Source: Diphasiastrum complanatum (lineage: Eukaryota > Streptophyta > Lycopodiopsida > Lycopodiales > Lycopodiaceae). Taken from it: DNA of 64,000 bases. The position numbers were made by a program, and so were the translations under genes. The notes beneath the pieces were generated by a model. It was not told the DNA's origin. It saw nothing but the letters and a program-made list of their open reading frames with translations, and made no database searches. Location: assembly GCA_029204225.1 (NCBI GenBank), contig CM055102.1:4367947-4431946 (forward strand), given 5' to 3'. Positions 1 through 13,300 of this stretch are shown here, piece by piece; the first letter of the stretch is position 1, and the number at the start of each line of letters is the position of its first letter.

Positions 1-1900
1 ATGTCTAAGTTTGCAAAGTTTTTCCAAACTATTCGGGGATATTACAGTTCAGATTGTATTATTTTTGGATTTTATAGAATATAGAAATTTCCTCAGTAGG
101 CATAAAAGAAGGTAAGGGCAACAAAGCATAACCTACATCAATGGTAGTATTCATAAAGACCATGTGTTTCTGTAGACATTTATGTTTTGTGGTGCTTGTG
201 TATGGAAAATTGAGGCATACCTTGAATGCTTGTACGGATCAAAGTATAGTTTGTGCAGTCAATTTATCAAATCTCTCAGTGATTTAGATATATTGTTCGA
301 AGTGCATATCCGTTTAAGATGCTCTATCGGTGTTATAAATCATTGTCCTTGACTCCCTTGTTGAAATCTTGTTATTATTTTGTGCTAAGTCTAAGAAAGC
401 TGAACCTTGGATATCTTCACTGCAGTTGGAGGTTGTAGGGGAAGGTGGTAAGCCAGGTGGTCATCAGCACTGAAAACAGCTTTATTTGATGTTCTTGCGC
501 TATGGACATATGGTCGTTTCTGGACTGGTGCATGTATGTGATGTTCTCTCTAGATTCTGACACCTGACATATGTTCAGGACTTGATTTGCTTCAAATTTG
601 CAGTTTTATACAATTCTTGCTTTGGATGAATATTTATTTGGCAGCTGCAGCGCCAAATTTTGATGGACAACTGATTGCAGAGCAATAAGAAGATAACGCT
701 TTTGGAAAACCATCCTCCTGGATATTTTCCAACATGCAAGTCTAGGTTTTCAATCAGGAAAGTTTCCAACAAATTTACTTGTTATAATAAACCGAAGTCT
801 GTGGTATCGGGTTGGGTGGTGGTTACTGTATTCCTGAGATCTGGTTGACCTTTTGAAGATATTTATTTTTAAATTCAAATGCCTGTTAGCAAGGAAAAAC
901 TGCTGATAAGCATATGCAGAAGGTTCTTACTTTCCTTCCTCATCTTGTACGTAAATCGAGGAAGACTCCTGATAACCATGTTGAGCATTTGTAGACATCA
1001 CTAAGGCAGTTTTTTTTGTTGTTGTTGAGTGCAATATTTGTTTACATCAAGTTACCTGGCAAAATGTTGTAGTGTTGTGTATGTTAACAAAGAAAAAGCT
1101 CACTAACAGCCTTAGCCACTTCTATTTTGAGCTACTCGAGAATGCTCTTTTCCAGTGATCTTGTCACAGTTGTATATAACATGTTCATAAACTTGGCAAC
1201 AAGTTAAATAGCATTGTGCCCATATCGTAGCATTTGGCTGACATTATGCATGATGAAGTTGATGGTTTAAGAGTCTGTGAGTGAACGCCATAAGGTTGAA
1301 GATTGTATGCGTCCTTTGTTATGTCACGTACCGTCCTAGACATAACCTTGATATATCATGTTCATGTTGAACCAAAAGTTGCTACAGCTTTTGACCACAA
1401 CCAATCTATGACGGCTGGTGTGGCTATTCTCAAAAGTTGAGATTAACAAAGTTTTAAACACTCCATGATACATTGCAGAAGATGTAGTGATTTTTAGAAC
1501 CTTCAATATGTGGATGACATGGAACTGCATAAATTTCTATTGGTGTTAATGTGATTTTTGAGGTTAGAAGTGAAAGACCTGCATTATGATGTGAGCGCGT
1601 TTATTTATTTGTTTGTTTTTTTCCTTATGAGGTTTGTGTCATCCAATGAACTGATTGTGCTTATCATATCCACCTTTATGACATCAATTTGCACCTATAT
1701 TTGGTAAGAGTGATTGATTTTATAGGTCTAGTTTTTCCACAAATTGCGATTCTTCGGCTGACGAATCACGATTCGTCAAAGAATCGAGCAGTCCTGATTT
1801 GAATAGGAAAGAATCAGGACTGGAATTTGTTTTTGGTAACAGCTCGGGCCCGATTCTATCGCGATTCACTTTCTCTTCATTTTTTGCGCCTCTTTCAAGG
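1..1900. other. No recognisable gene
   Basis: AT-rich DNA with many stops in all frames. The short open frames at 575-772 and 1336-1530 (minus) have no recognisable domain and look fortuitous. A short inverted motif is visible around 1755-1830, where GATTCTTCGGCTGACGAATC-like sequence is followed by CAGTCCTGATT and AATCAGGACTG, but nothing identifies a gene or a known element. Confidence 0.5.
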
Positions 1901-2340
1901 GAGAGAATAGGAGAGAGGGAGAAAGTTGAGGAGAGGAGAAAGGAGAGGAGAGAATAGAGAGCCTAGAGGAGAGCGGAAGGAGCTTAGAGGAGAGAGGTGG
2001 TATTATGGTTATGGTTTAGGGTGTTAGAACTTGGGTTAATCTTCATTGTTGAATGATAGTTGGGAGAAGTTAGGGTTAGAGTTTGTATTAGCCACTACTA
2101 TTAGGTGATGAAGGAGAGAGGCTAGAGCTAGGAGGAGAGTCTTGGAGAGAGAATAGGAGAAGGGGTGTGTGTGTGTGTGTGAATGAAATTGTGAATCTAG
2201 TTTTAGTTAGTAGAGTTGTTAGAAGTGTTAAGGTTTAGTGCTAGGTAATAGAGGTGAGAAGAGTGTTAGAAGTTAGGAGAGTTAGGTGTTAGATTAGGAG
2301 TTAAGAGTTGAAGCTTGAGAGGTAGGGGTTGAGAGTCATG
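1900..2340 (+). repeat. Purine-rich GA/GGAG tract with short (GT)n
   Basis: Long runs of GAGAGGAGA- and TTAGGAG-type sequence on the plus strand, with a (GT)n run at about 2165-2181. It lies directly upstream of the BED-like fragment and could be its 5' leader, or simple low-complexity DNA. No coding potential is seen. Confidence 0.6.
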
Positions 2341-2353
2341 GTGAGAAATAGGG

Positions 2354-2569
2354 ATGATGGATCCTATATTGGATCATGTCACAGTTGCTTCGGGATACGG
2401 TAGCTCGGGCACAAAACGATGGATGTGGAATTTTTGTCGGGTGAGCTACACTAACGGTCTAGTGCGTATTCGAGCGCATCTCCTTTCTTTGCATGACTAT
2501 GAGATTGGAGCATGCCTACAGGCACCTCCAGCGCTATCGAGCATGATTGTGAGACCAGGAGAGATTTAG
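2354..2569 (+). pseudogene. BED-type zinc-finger fragment (hAT transposase-like N-terminus)
   Basis: A 71-residue frame contains WMWNFCRVSYTNGLVRIRAH followed by a His-Leu and a later Cys (IGACLQAP). This spacing is that of BED zinc fingers (C-x2-C ... H ... C), which bind DNA at the N-terminus of hAT transposases and some plant proteins. The first expected Cys is Trp here (W-M-W-N-F-C), so zinc binding is probably lost. The frame ends after 71 residues. A GTGAGC at about 2605 could be a splice donor, with more sequence around 2760-2870. No hAT dimerisation domain follows; the copia LTR begins at about 2956. I read it as a remnant rather than a working gene. Confidence 0.45.
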
Positions 2570-2955
2570 AGAGCAGATATCATTCCTCCACCGGTCATTG
2601 CAGGTGAGCACCATAGTACGTACACTTGTGACTTGTTATTTGATTCTTTAAATTTTTGCTTTTGAATTTTGAATTTTGCAATTTTGCAATTTACATGATA
2701 AATGTGATTCTTATTTGTAGATTGTAGTGATTAAACGTTTTCCGATTTCTTTTGTTGCAATAGGATCAGTTGCTAGGCATCATGCATCCACCTGAGGTAA
2801 GGATGAGATAGAGCTAGAGGCCAACACATCTACGCCACATGTAGATGTAGTTGACCCCCCCCAGAGGTATTACTGGTAGAAAATATTATGTGCAGTCATT
2901 TCGTGGTGACAACAAGCAGAGTGTAGATGTGGCTATCCGAAGACTCTTCTAAATG

Positions 2956-3377
2956 TGTTAGGAATGAATGTTTATTTAATACCTCTTAATGATAGTTTGG
3001 CCATGCCTGTGTGCTATTTTTAGGGGCCATTCTATTTGTAATAAATTTATTTTTTTAAGGCTTATGCATGTGGGTGGGCGCACTACAAATAGATTAGGAT
3101 CTATTTAGTACTTAGAAGTTCATTTTTGGTCTTTACCAAATATAGGTAGTATTATTAGCAATTAGTTTTTGCTATTTTGCTATTTGCTTTAGGCTCTTAG
3201 TTTTTCTCATTCATTAGAGAAACTATTTAAGTAGGCTGGTGCCCCACCACAATCATTCCATTATGCTAGAGCAGTTGCTCAATTCTCCTATGATCTAAAT
3301 TCTCTTTATGCTAGGTTTTGTGTGAGTGCTAGTAGGACTAGTATCTTCATCTAGAATTTGTATCACAAATTTTGACA
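2956..3377 (+). repeat. Putative 5' LTR of the copia element
   Basis: The segment begins TGTTAGGAATG and ends ...TTTTGACA immediately before TGGTATCAGAGC, giving the TG...CA ends expected of an LTR of about 420 bp. The right end is secure because it abuts the PBS. The left end is a guess because no second LTR is available for comparison. Confidence 0.55.
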
Positions 3378-3389
3378 TGGTATCAGAGC
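3378..3389 (+). other. Primer-binding site (initiator tRNA-Met)
   Basis: TGGTATCAGAGC, the standard plant copia PBS complementary to the 3' end of initiator tRNA-Met, directly follows the LTR end ...GACA. Confidence 0.9.
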
Positions 3390-4014
3390 AGGCTCTTTGG
3401 TGAGAGAGAGAGTTTGTATTTGTAGGTGTGCAATCAAATTGGAGGAGTTGTTGCGCTAGACTACTATTGAAAGTAGTTCGTTGGAATCAAGAAGATTTTA
3501 GACTAGTGAATCTCTGGCTGCAGTTGCGTGTTGATTCGTTGATTGCATATTGGATCACTGTGTTGAAATCAAAGAGTTTGTTTCAAACCTGTTTGCTGCA
3601 GATCTGATCGCTGGTGGTGCTGCAGTTCTGATGGTAGGTAGAGCTGTAGATCTTATCTGGTTGAATCACTGTACCTACAGACCTGCTACCTGTTGGATTG
3701 CTGGCAGAATCAGAAGTTTTTGCATGTCAATCGCCGGTTGCAGAGATTGTTTTCTGATTTCAGGATTGTTGAAGAACTGTTGTTTCGGATTACAGAGCGT
3801 TGTCAGACTGCTGTCAGGACAGATCGTTACTCAGACAGGTTGCTGCAGGACAGATAGCTACTGAGGCAGGTCCTAAAAGATTAAATTCAGATCTATTTCA
3901 GATCTGTTTGCTACTCTTTTTGCAGAGGTTTTGGTTACTGATTTCTGAAAGAAATCTTAATTGAATTTGAAGAGACACTGATTGTCGAAAAATTAGGCTA
4001 TAAAGATTAGTATA

Positions 4015-4817
4015 ATGGCAGGATTGAATGACGTTGTGTTGCCGGAATCTAGCAAGCTAGATGGAACGAACTACAATATATGGAAGTTCAAGATGCAAAA
4101 TATTTCCCAAGATAGAGAATATTGGGAGATTTTCACATGTGCCGAGATACCTCCTACCACTGACAAAGAGTTGCGGGAGTATCAGAGACAGAGAAGAAAA
4201 GCTCATCATATCATCAACTTATCAGTGAGAGATATGATTATACCTCATATCAGAGATGCTGCTGGACCCAAGGAGGCTTGGGATATACTGAAGAACTTGT
4301 ATGAGACGGTAAATCAGTCATGGATCTTGTTCTTGACTAATAAGCTTCACACGTTGAAGATGGGTACAGGTGAATCAGTATCAGACTACTTTACTCAAGT
4401 GAAAGATCTGAGAAGGCAACTTATTGTAGTTGGAGAAAGTGTTCAAGATTCAGTATTGGTATCCATTGTACTTAATAGTCTACCTTTGGCCTATCTGAAC
4501 TTTGTAATAATGCTATCGTTAAGAGAAACGAGGCCTTCTTTCGATGAGCAAATGCCATCTTACTACAGGAAGAAATGAGACGACAAAATATTGTCAACAA
4601 GGATGATTTCAAGGAACAGACATTCCTGGCAAAGAAGCAAGAGCAAAGTTCCAAGAAGGGGGGCAAAGGGAAGAAGAAGTAGCAAGATATGGAGGAGAAT
4701 CAATCAAATCGGTCAGAAGATGGAAAGAAAGTGGTTCGAAAAGGAAACTGCTTTATTTGCGGAAAATCAGGACATTGTGCAAAGGAGTGCTGGCACAACA
4801 AACTCAAGAAAAAGTAG
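4015..4817 (+). pseudogene. gag: Copia gag (UBN2-type) with CCHC zinc knuckle
   Basis: The ATG at 4015 starts MAGLNDVVLPESSKLDGTNY, the usual copia gag opening (LDGxNYxxWK), followed by a UBN2/retrotran_gag region with SYDYFTQ-type motifs. The first frame stops at 4578. Reading then continues in other frames to a zinc knuckle, CFICGKSGHCAKEC, at about 4749-4791. The protein forms the capsid and binds RNA. At least one frameshift separates the capsid region from the knuckle, so the gene is broken. Confidence 0.85.
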
Positions 4818-4859
4818 GACGAGAATTTTGCTGAAGAAGAAGAAACATCTATTGCAAAA

Positions 4860-7429
4860 TTGAGTGCTTTGGATCTTGAAGACTATGAGTTGTTTTCGGC
4901 ATCGACATCTTCTGGTGGTGGTTTCTCTAAGGAAGAAGACTATTGGTATATTGATTCAGGAGCTTCGAAGCACATGACACCTAGGCGAGACTGGCTATCT
5001 AATTTTCAAAAATTAGATGATGGGTCAAATGTGAAGTTGGGGGACAACTACACATGATATAAAGGGAGTTGGAAAAGTACAAATACAACTACCTTCAGGA
5101 GAGATTGGAAACACAAAAGATGTGCTTTATGTACCAGGAATCAAGAAAAACTTACTCTCAGTATCAGCTATTGCAAAGCAACACATGGTGGTGCAGTTTG
5201 ATGAACAATGTCTCATCAAGAGGAAAAATAATGTAGTAGTTGAGGGCATACTTGCAAGGCGGTTGTATAACCTTCAAGCTCAGGTGGTGGATGATCATGC
5301 AAGTGTTGCGGATACTGGATCATTGAGTAAGTTATGGCGCGAGAGGATTGGACATCTGAATTACAAAAGTCTACAAGTCTTGAGGAAATTTAACATGGTT
5401 ATAGGTTTACCTCAAGTCGTTTCTGATTACAAGGTTTGTGAAGGCTGTGTCTTAGGCAAGCATCATATGAAGAAATTTTTGCCTACTACATTCAGGGCGA
5501 AAAATGTTCTAGAACTTGTTCATACAGATTTGTGTCGTCCTATGAGGACTCAATCTTATGGGGGAGCAAGTTATTTTATGGTGTTTGTGGATGACTATTC
5601 TAGGAAGACATGGATCTATCTTCTGAAGAATAAGAGTGAAGCTTTCAAGTATTTCACATGGTTTAAGACACAGGTGGAGAAAGAAACAGATTGACAAATT
5701 AACATACTTTGTTCGGATAAAGGGGGAGAGTATCTTTCTACGGAATTTCAGGTGTTTTGCAAGGATCATCGTATAAAAGAGACAATTTGCAAATACGGAC
5801 ACGCCTCAACAAAATGGAGTTGCAGAAAGAATCGGTCTATAGTGGAAACTGTGAGGAGTATGCTCAAGAGAGAAAATCTTCCAAATATATTTTGGGGTGA
5901 AGCAGTTAAGACGACGGTTTATCTTTTGAATCAAAGTCCTACAAAGGTTGTAGAGAATCGAACTCCAGAGGAAGCTTACACGAATCGGAAGCTAGATGTA
6001 AGTCATTTGAGAGTGTTTGGGAGTATTGCTTATTCTTACATATCTAAGGATTCAAGGAGCAAATTGGATTCTAAGGCGACCAAGTGTTTATTTCTTGGTT
6101 ATGATAATCAAGAGAAGGGATACAGGTTATATGACTTGGAGGGTAAGAAAATAATCATAAGTAGGGATGTAGTCTTTGATGAGGAGATAACTCATAAAGA
6201 TACAGAGATATATTTTGATAAGGATCAAGATGGAGGAATCCCTATATTATGTGATGAGTTATTACAGGAACTTGAATCGACACATGTATTGCCTACGCAA
6301 ACCTAGAGTGACTTTGGTTGAGATAGGAAAGAGGAAGGAGAGATCAAGTACATGGGATACTTATTCACCTCCTACTTCACCAGGCAAGAAACATCCTACA
6401 TCAGAAGCTAGAAGATTGTCTAGATGCTACTATGAAACTATCAAGGATAGTGTTATTATGGAACAAGGAGAGTCCAGTACGCATGGAGCTAGGAGATTAG
6501 CTAGACTTGAAAAGCAACATGAAGATCGAGATCAACAGGAGGTTTGACAGGAGGATCATCATGAAGATGGGGATGTACATTTTTCATATATGGCCACAGT
6601 ATTAGAAACCAAGAATCCATCTATTTTCAGAGAGGCTGAAAAAGATGATATTTGGAGAAAAGCTATGGATGAGGAGTACGACTCAATCATGAAGAACAAG
6701 ACTTGGAGACTTGTTCAGTTACCTTCAGGTAAAAAGGCCATTGGATGCAAGTGGGTCTACAAAACTAAGTACAAATCATATGGTTCTATAGATAAACATA
6801 AGACAAGATTGGTGGCAAAAGGTTATGCTCAACATGAAGGGATTGACTATGAGGAAACTTTTGCACCAGTTTCTAAGTCTGCTACTATGAGGACTGTTTT
6901 ATCATTGGCAGCTTAGTTTGGATGGGATATTCAACACATGGATGTAAAGAGTGCATTCCTGAATGGATTTCTAGAGGAAGAAGTCTATATGGAGCAGCCA
7001 GAGGGATACATAGTAGCAGGACATGAAGACAAGGTTTGCAGGTTAGACAAGACACTATATGGACTTAAGCAGGCACCCAGGGCGTGGTACACGAGGATTG
7101 ACACATATTTTGAGGAGCTTGGCTTTCAGAGAAGTAGTTCGGAGCATACACTTTATGTTTTGATCAGGGATAATCATATTGTCATTGTAGTGATCTATGT
7201 GGATGATCTTATTATTACAGGATCAGATCATAGTACGATTCAGGGAATCAGGAAAGATCTCTCATCAGAGTTTGATATGAAGATCTTGGTTCACTACTAT
7301 TTTCTTGGGATTGAGATATGGAGAGTAGCACAGGGACTATTTATTTCTCAATCTAAGTATGCTCACAAACTTCTTGAAAAGTTCAATATGTCAAAGTGCA
7401 AGCCTGTTAGAATCGAAGAGATTCTCTAA
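4860..7429 (+). pseudogene. pol: Copia pol: protease, integrase, reverse transcriptase
   Basis: Domains in order: aspartic protease (YIDSGASKHMT, about 4950); GAG-pre-integrase (LWRERIGHLNYKSL, about 5325); integrase with the first catalytic Asp in HTDLCRP (about 5520), the second in CSDKGGEY (about 5710) and the third residue region near NRSIVE, in another frame (about 5830); reverse transcriptase with LVAKGYAQ (about 6810), MDVKSAFLNG (about 6940) and an intact YVDDL box (about 7195). Breaks include a frameshift after GDNYT (5057), a stop after EKETD (5694), a frame change around 6215-6310 and a stop after SLAA (6916). RNase H is absent. The polymerase active-site residues survive but no full-length polyprotein can be made. 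Confidence 0.88.
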
Positions 7430-7430
7430 T

Positions 7431-8253
7431 CGGAGTAGACGAATCTTATTAGTACTCACACAAAACATCAACCACAAGCTGAGTACTAAATTTTCGGTAG
7501 GATGTTATCCTTGTGGATAATACCTCCAATTACCATAATGACATAAATTATTATGAAGGATGGAAGGAAAAGTTTTACAAAGTTTACGTATATCCATCGA
7601 TTGACAAACCGGCCTTATCATTGTTTATCTTTAATGTTTCTCACACATAATCATGTGTTTCCTTCTTTCTTATCATTCGGACTCTTGTGCTTTGTGTTCC
7701 CTTGCTAAAAAAGTTACATTTTTAATAGTTTCTTGGCTAGAGGACAAAATATATGTTCTCCTTGACAAACACATTTGGATATCATTTCTTAATGACTGCA
7801 AAATATTATTAGATCATAATACATGTTTCTTTGCTATAATCACTATCATCAACATGAATTGAAAGTCATCAATGTGCGTTAAATTTTCTTAATTTGTAAT
7901 GTGCTTACTCATACACACAATTTAAGCCAAAGTTTCAATTTGAGAGGACGGAAGAAACTGTCAGCAATTGTCAAAAGTCCAGCTATAAAGGAGGCGGTAA
8001 AAAAAATAACCGTCGTCCGGGTTTCCTTATCTACATATTATTTCACTAGCATCTATTTCAAGAAGTAGCGTGTGGTGTGGTGATAAAGTTGGGCGCTTGC
8101 TAGTAAATTGGTCACATGTTTGAGACCTACACCAAACACAAGGTATTTTGCAAGCATAGAATTGTCAACCAAAAAAACATGAAGGGATCTTGCCGCATAA
8201 GCACCACATCATCCTAGATATGCCTCTAGCTCACACATGTAGCTGGAATCTTA

Positions 8254-8258
<5 letters not shown>
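7431..8258. other. Intergenic, nothing recognised
   Basis: AT-rich sequence with only short frames (for example 7653-7862, plus) lacking any known motif. This is where the 3' part of the preceding copia should be, but neither RNase H nor an LTR was found. Confidence 0.5.

Positions 8259-8259
<1 letters not shown>

Positions 8260-8298
<39 letters not shown>
8260..8298. repeat. (GA)n microsatellite
   Basis: An uninterrupted AG dinucleotide run of about 39 bp. Confidence 0.95.
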
Positions 8299-8299
<1 letters not shown>

Positions 8300-8329
8300 C
8301 AAGGAGCTCAATGTTGTATTCTCATAAAA

Positions 8330-8590
8330 GTATAATCCATTGACCTTGTATTCAACTTCTATGGTTGAAAGAGATACAGTGTCATGCTTCTTACATGACC
8401 ACGATAAACAACCATTGCCATTGATAAAGGTCCAACTTGTGGTTGATCTCCTATCACCAATATTACCTACCCAATCAGTGCATAACCTTGCAACTTAGGC
8501 CAGTCATATGTTTTGTATAAGCCAGACCAAAATTGGGCGTTCCCTTCACATACCTCTAGATTCTCTTGGTTGCTTTCCAATGATCCATCG
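8330..8590 (-). pseudogene. Copia RNase H fragment
   Basis: The minus strand reads DWVGNIGDRRSTTSWTF, then LSWSCKKHDTVSLSTIEVEY, matching the conserved copia RNase H stretch (DWAGDxxDRRSTSGY...SWxSKKQxxVxLSSxEAEY). In-frame stops occur just upstream (near CTDWVG and toward 8590) and no other copia domain is connected to it on this strand. It is an isolated antisense remnant next to the plus-strand gag fragment that follows. Confidence 0.75.
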
Positions 8591-8984
8591 TTGGTGCTGC
8601 CATAAACTAACTAATCAAACTCACAACAGAACAAATGTATGGTCGTGTAATGGTAAGTTAACTAAGGCTTCCAAGCAATTGACAAAACAAAGTGACATCC
8701 ACTAGACAACTATCACTTCTTACTCGCCTCACTAGCGGTAGCTAATGGCTTGCAATCAAACAGACTTACTTTGTGAAAGTCTAATATCATCAACAAATGT
8801 AGATTTCAAAGCATCCCATTTCATTGTCTTGTCATACAAAGTAATAAACACCATGAGTCTTAAAGGTAAGAAACAAGTCACCTCATGTCTACTAATACTT
8901 TCCAAAAAGTATTCAAAGATAGTAGACTCTCCAATGCTCACCACCCTTGCAAGATGCACACTTGAATGGACAATTTGCATGCAA

Positions 8985-10070
8985 TTTGATGACTCGGCCA
9001 TTGTCATTGAGGACTCCCAACACAAATCGGCCACATGTCTGAAGCTCAGACCTCCAAGGAAGTCTGGGACATCTTGAACACACTTTACGATGTGCGGGAC
9101 GTAGCTTCCAAGCTACACCTCAGAAGGAGTTTCTTCTCCCTCAAGATGACAAACGATGATTCCCTATAAAATCACATTAACCAATTCAAAAATCTGCTGC
9201 AACAAATGGCCATTGTCAGAGCAGTCATAGACGATCAAGACGTAGTAATGACACAACTTTCAAGCTTGCTAAGCTCATACGACAACTGGGTAATGATCAT
9301 CACGACACACCCAGAATTGATTCTATCAAGGATCATTACAATGAACTCTCCAGTTCCTCAACTGTCGACTCTCATGCATTATACACCAACATGAGCTCGA
9401 ATAAGTAGAAGAAGAAAGGCTCGAAGCAACCGAAATCGAATTAGAAGCTGACACAACGTCAAGAGCAATCAAATCCATCGCCAAAAAAGAAGCGGTTCTG
9501 CAGATAATGAACCAACCACAAGATTCAAGATTGCCGTGTACTACAAGACAAGAACAACAACAAAAGGCCATCGAATCAGATGTCAAATGCAGCTGTAGAA
9601 ACACCTCAGCCGAATCAAGAAGTGGCTCACAATGCATTCATGACAAGTCATAAAGAAGCGTCAGACGACAACTTTTGGTGTCTTGATTCCGAAGCCATAT
9701 GACCAACCATATCGGATGTTTCAAATCCTATATGCCTTCTAGTACCAAGAAGTTTGTTCACCTGGGCGACAATAGCACACAAGCTATCAGAGGTGAAGGT
9801 ACAATAAGATTAAGTTTTGCAAATGACCAATCCAAGTAGAATTCGAATCAGATCAATGTAAAGTAGTTGATAGGACAGACAAGATCCTAGCACTCGGAAA
9901 GAGACATGGATACTTGTACAAATTAAGTCATTGCTTTTCTTCCTCTAGTCAAGCTCTCAGTACTTTTGTACAAATTAATAAACTTTGGCATCATAGACTT
10001 GTTCACTTGAATCATGCTTCTATACAACACATGTCCAAGCAGTCTATTGTAATTGATCTCGACTATTTTG
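8985..10070 (+). pseudogene. Copia gag-protease-GAG-pre fragment
   Basis: Plus-strand frames read gag VWDILNTLYDVRDVASKLHL (about 9062-9120), FKNLLQQMAIVRAVIDDQD (about 9187-9240), and TTHPELILSRIIT; then a protease with WCLDS (about 9680) followed by HLGDNSTQAIRGEG (about 9760), and a GAG-pre domain GKRHGYLYKLSHCF with RLVHLNHASIQ (about 9895-10035). There are stops (for example in the gag near 9167) and the protease DSGA motif is degraded. Sequence ends before the integrase. It belongs to the same copia family as the fragments at 35980-36425 and 62430-63929, which share the QQMAIV and HLGDNSTQAI stretches between them. Confidence 0.8.
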
Positions 10071-10391
10071 TAATAATTTGGATTTTCATTGCAGAGGGAA
10101 TATAAAAAGTTGGAGTCAGATTGGAAGGATGCGCAAGGGCACATTGATTTTGTGAGTCTCATGCAAGTTAGGATCAGTTGGGGGCACAGATTCACTTTGT
10201 TCCCGAGCTCCCTTGTGGTGGGTGGGGCAGACTATATCCACGCCCTTGGGGTTTTGCATTGCATGCGTCGAGTCTTTGGATTCCACCTTTCTTCTCGGAT
10301 CATTCATGTTTGCCTGCATGCATTCTTACCATCCGTTACGTTTTGCTGTGGCCATAAGCACCAAAGACTTTTGTGTGAAATAAAGGTGCAG

Positions 10392-13300
10392 CGAGAAGAT
10401 CCTCGAGGAGGCCAGGGCTTGGGCTCACAAGAGGCTTGGAAAGAGTAAGTTTCTTTTGGTGCTGATTGCTTTGGTACTCTTGGAGTATCCCAACAACAGT
10501 ATTTGTTACTCTGGAGAACCCTAGATTTATACTTATAACACGTTTCTGAGTTTTTTCATGTTTCAGAGTACCAACTTTGGTTCTCTATTCTTCAATTTTG
10601 GTATGATAGATAGTCTTTAGTTTTAAACTAGTTGGCCCTACTTTAGCAATAATTGGTTTTAGAAGTCTTAACCAATCAGTAGAAACTATTGATCTTTATT
10701 TACACATCGATCATGTGAGTTCTTGGGTACTATGAAAGAACATATTGAAAGTACATATTGGGACTTTTGGTTCTTCCCTTATTTTGAGAGCTCATATCAC
10801 CATATTTGGAACTATTTTGTTTCGAATTTGGTAATATTGTATTTGTGCATGAATCCCATTTTGATACTTTTGGCACTGTTTTTTTCAACACTATTGAGTT
10901 GAACATGTGTGTTTATTAGCACAATTTGTGTGTCTTTTACTCCCATGTTTGGGATGTATGGAAATTCAATGAAAAATATTAATTCAACAATGTTAGTTTG
11001 TGTGCAAGTTGTTTGAGAAAGTGAAAGAGAAAGAGAGAGTTTTTGGTGGAGTTAAAGATAGTCAACATTCCCAATTCTAGGAAGGAGTGTAGCACTTGTT
11101 TTTTTCCTGTTCTTTGTTGGACTTGAAACATCCACAAGAAAGGCCATGCTGATGGATGACATTCTGGAATAGGATACATGGTTCGAGAATTTTGACTAAC
11201 ACTCTTCATGCTTTCTTTCTATCTCTTTCATTCTTGTTGGGTTCTTGGTACTTTTGGTTCTCCTAGAGTACCAAAGTTTTGTGGGTTGTTGGTATGTTTT
11301 TGTTCATGGTACTCCAGGATTTTTTTGTTCTTGGTTCTAGATTTTTTTATGTTTGAGGTACTTATTTGTTCTTCTGAAGTATCGAAATTGGTACTATTGG
11401 TTGTTGTCTTAGTCTAAATCTTGATAAATAAGACTTACCCAAATTGAGCTGAAATCTGAAATCTGACACTACTGAGCTGAAATCTGAAATCTGAAATCTG
11501 TTATTTTTCTTCTCTGACCTTGCATAATCAGGTACAGACAGCCCTATGTCGACTAAGAGCCCCCTTGTAGGCAATTTCTTGCATGAAGACCAGCAACTGA
11601 ACAAGGGTTTAGCGATAAATGAAGTACTGGAAGAACTTTCAAAGCTCAAGGATGATATAGACTACTCCACAGCAGAGCAGCCCCACCATCAGACAGAAGA
11701 GGGCAAAACAGGCAAGGCAAAAATTACTATTGACATAGACGAGCGCTAGATGAAAATATGGAGGAAGAGCAGGACCAGTAGGAGCATCAAGAGCAAGACC
11801 AACATCAAGACCATTCACAGCAAGACCAGCAAGAGCATCAGCAAGACTAAGAGCAGAAAGGCCAGACAACAGGACCACCAGACAGTGTAGGACCAACAAG
11901 AGAAGGAAGAGCAAGAGGATGTGTATGTGGATGTGAAAAATGAAAGGGCAGGTGATGAAGCCGAAGGGCCCCAAAAAGGGAAAACAAGAGGGGAGGAGGC
12001 CAGGGCAGAGAAGGGTGAAACTCTGCACACTTCTGAACCTGAGGCATGTGAAAATCTGTGTGACGATACTCTGTTATCAGAGTATATCCTCTTAAAAAGA
12101 TAAAGTGCTCCAGACCATATAACATTAAAACTCGTGCCAGCAAGATGTAATACGTGCACACTCTAGAATAATGCTACCTATCGTGTTATGAAGTGTGACC
12201 AAATTCACCGAGTGATCAGTGTTATCGCTATTTGATATGTTAAGAAGACACTCGTAATTATTAAAAGAGAAACAAGGCATTTTTTTTTGTCTGTTGTGCA
12301 ATGTGAATATCATTATGGTGATGTCATTTTCTTGTTCTTATGTGTTTGTAGCACCCATCCCTTGGTGGATAAAAGACGAAAATCCAACGACGACCAGGGC
12401 CCTCGACGCTGATGATATTCCAGCTAGGGCTAGTAGGTCGGTCGTCCTCGATATTAACGGGGTGTTGTTAAAACACTTATCGAACATTTCTGGGTGGCCC
12501 TTTTGTAAATTGCTTTATGAGAAACGTAATCCGAGTGCATGAACACTGCTACTGTTTCTGAGGCTCAGGGCTAAGATGTTTTTGAAAAAACTAGTTGAAG
12601 CCGGAGTGCAAATTATTATATGGAGCAGCATGAGATATTCGAAGGTCATGAAAATACTGCGTACCTGCTTCCATGAAGAAATGCAACAAAGATTTTTCAA
12701 AGGTAGCTCAACATTTTACTGTCATCTCGGAATTATTAAAGCATATGAGCTCAATTAACTAACAACAATGTATTCAACAATACCCACAAAATAAATTATC
12801 AATACTTTTGTGTTTCTTTCTACTAGTTATTTCGTGTTGTTATTACCAATTGTCTAAATTTTGGTACATTTTGCTACTATTTTAGCACCCAGTTAAAACT
12901 GTTTCGAACTATTTTGGATATCAATTCTTAATGTTTGGTACCTATTGCCTCTGATTTGGTAGTATGTACCAATATTTGGTACTGTTTATATGCTCCTTCA
13001 AAACCGTGAGGATAGTTTTTGGTAATGTCTGATATTTACCTTTTGTTTCTGCAGATACTTTTGCCCAAAATAAGTGTGAGGTCTGGCGTAAAGACTTCAA
13101 GGAAATTCCTTACGATAGCGAGGATAAATGGGGGTGGCAGTTTTTCTGAAGAACTTGCGGGAGGTTTGGAAATTATGGCCAGAGTTTGACGCATCAAACA
13201 CCATACTTGTAGATGATAAACACTACAAGTCATTAAAAAACAACTACGAGAACGCTTGGCCATAAAATCTGTCGACCATTCCATAGAGTGCAATGCTGAA

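Larger units (their letters stand above)
2956..7430 (+). mobile_element. Ty1/copia retrotransposon, 3'-truncated
   Basis: Order on the plus strand: putative 5' LTR (2956-3377), initiator-Met PBS (3378-3389), untranslated leader, gag with CCHC knuckle, protease, GAG-pre-integrase, integrase and reverse transcriptase. The RT-integrase order (integrase before RT) is diagnostic of copia. Coding stops at about 7429 just after the RT (MSKCKPV), so the RNase H, PPT and 3' LTR are missing. Several frameshifts and stops show it is dead. No matching 3' LTR was found downstream in the window. Confidence 0.88.

Noticed and set aside
10089-10448. 119-codon frame as a stand-alone gene
   Set aside because: No family recognised; its end coincides with a probable splice donor and a different frame fits the FCP1-like gene.
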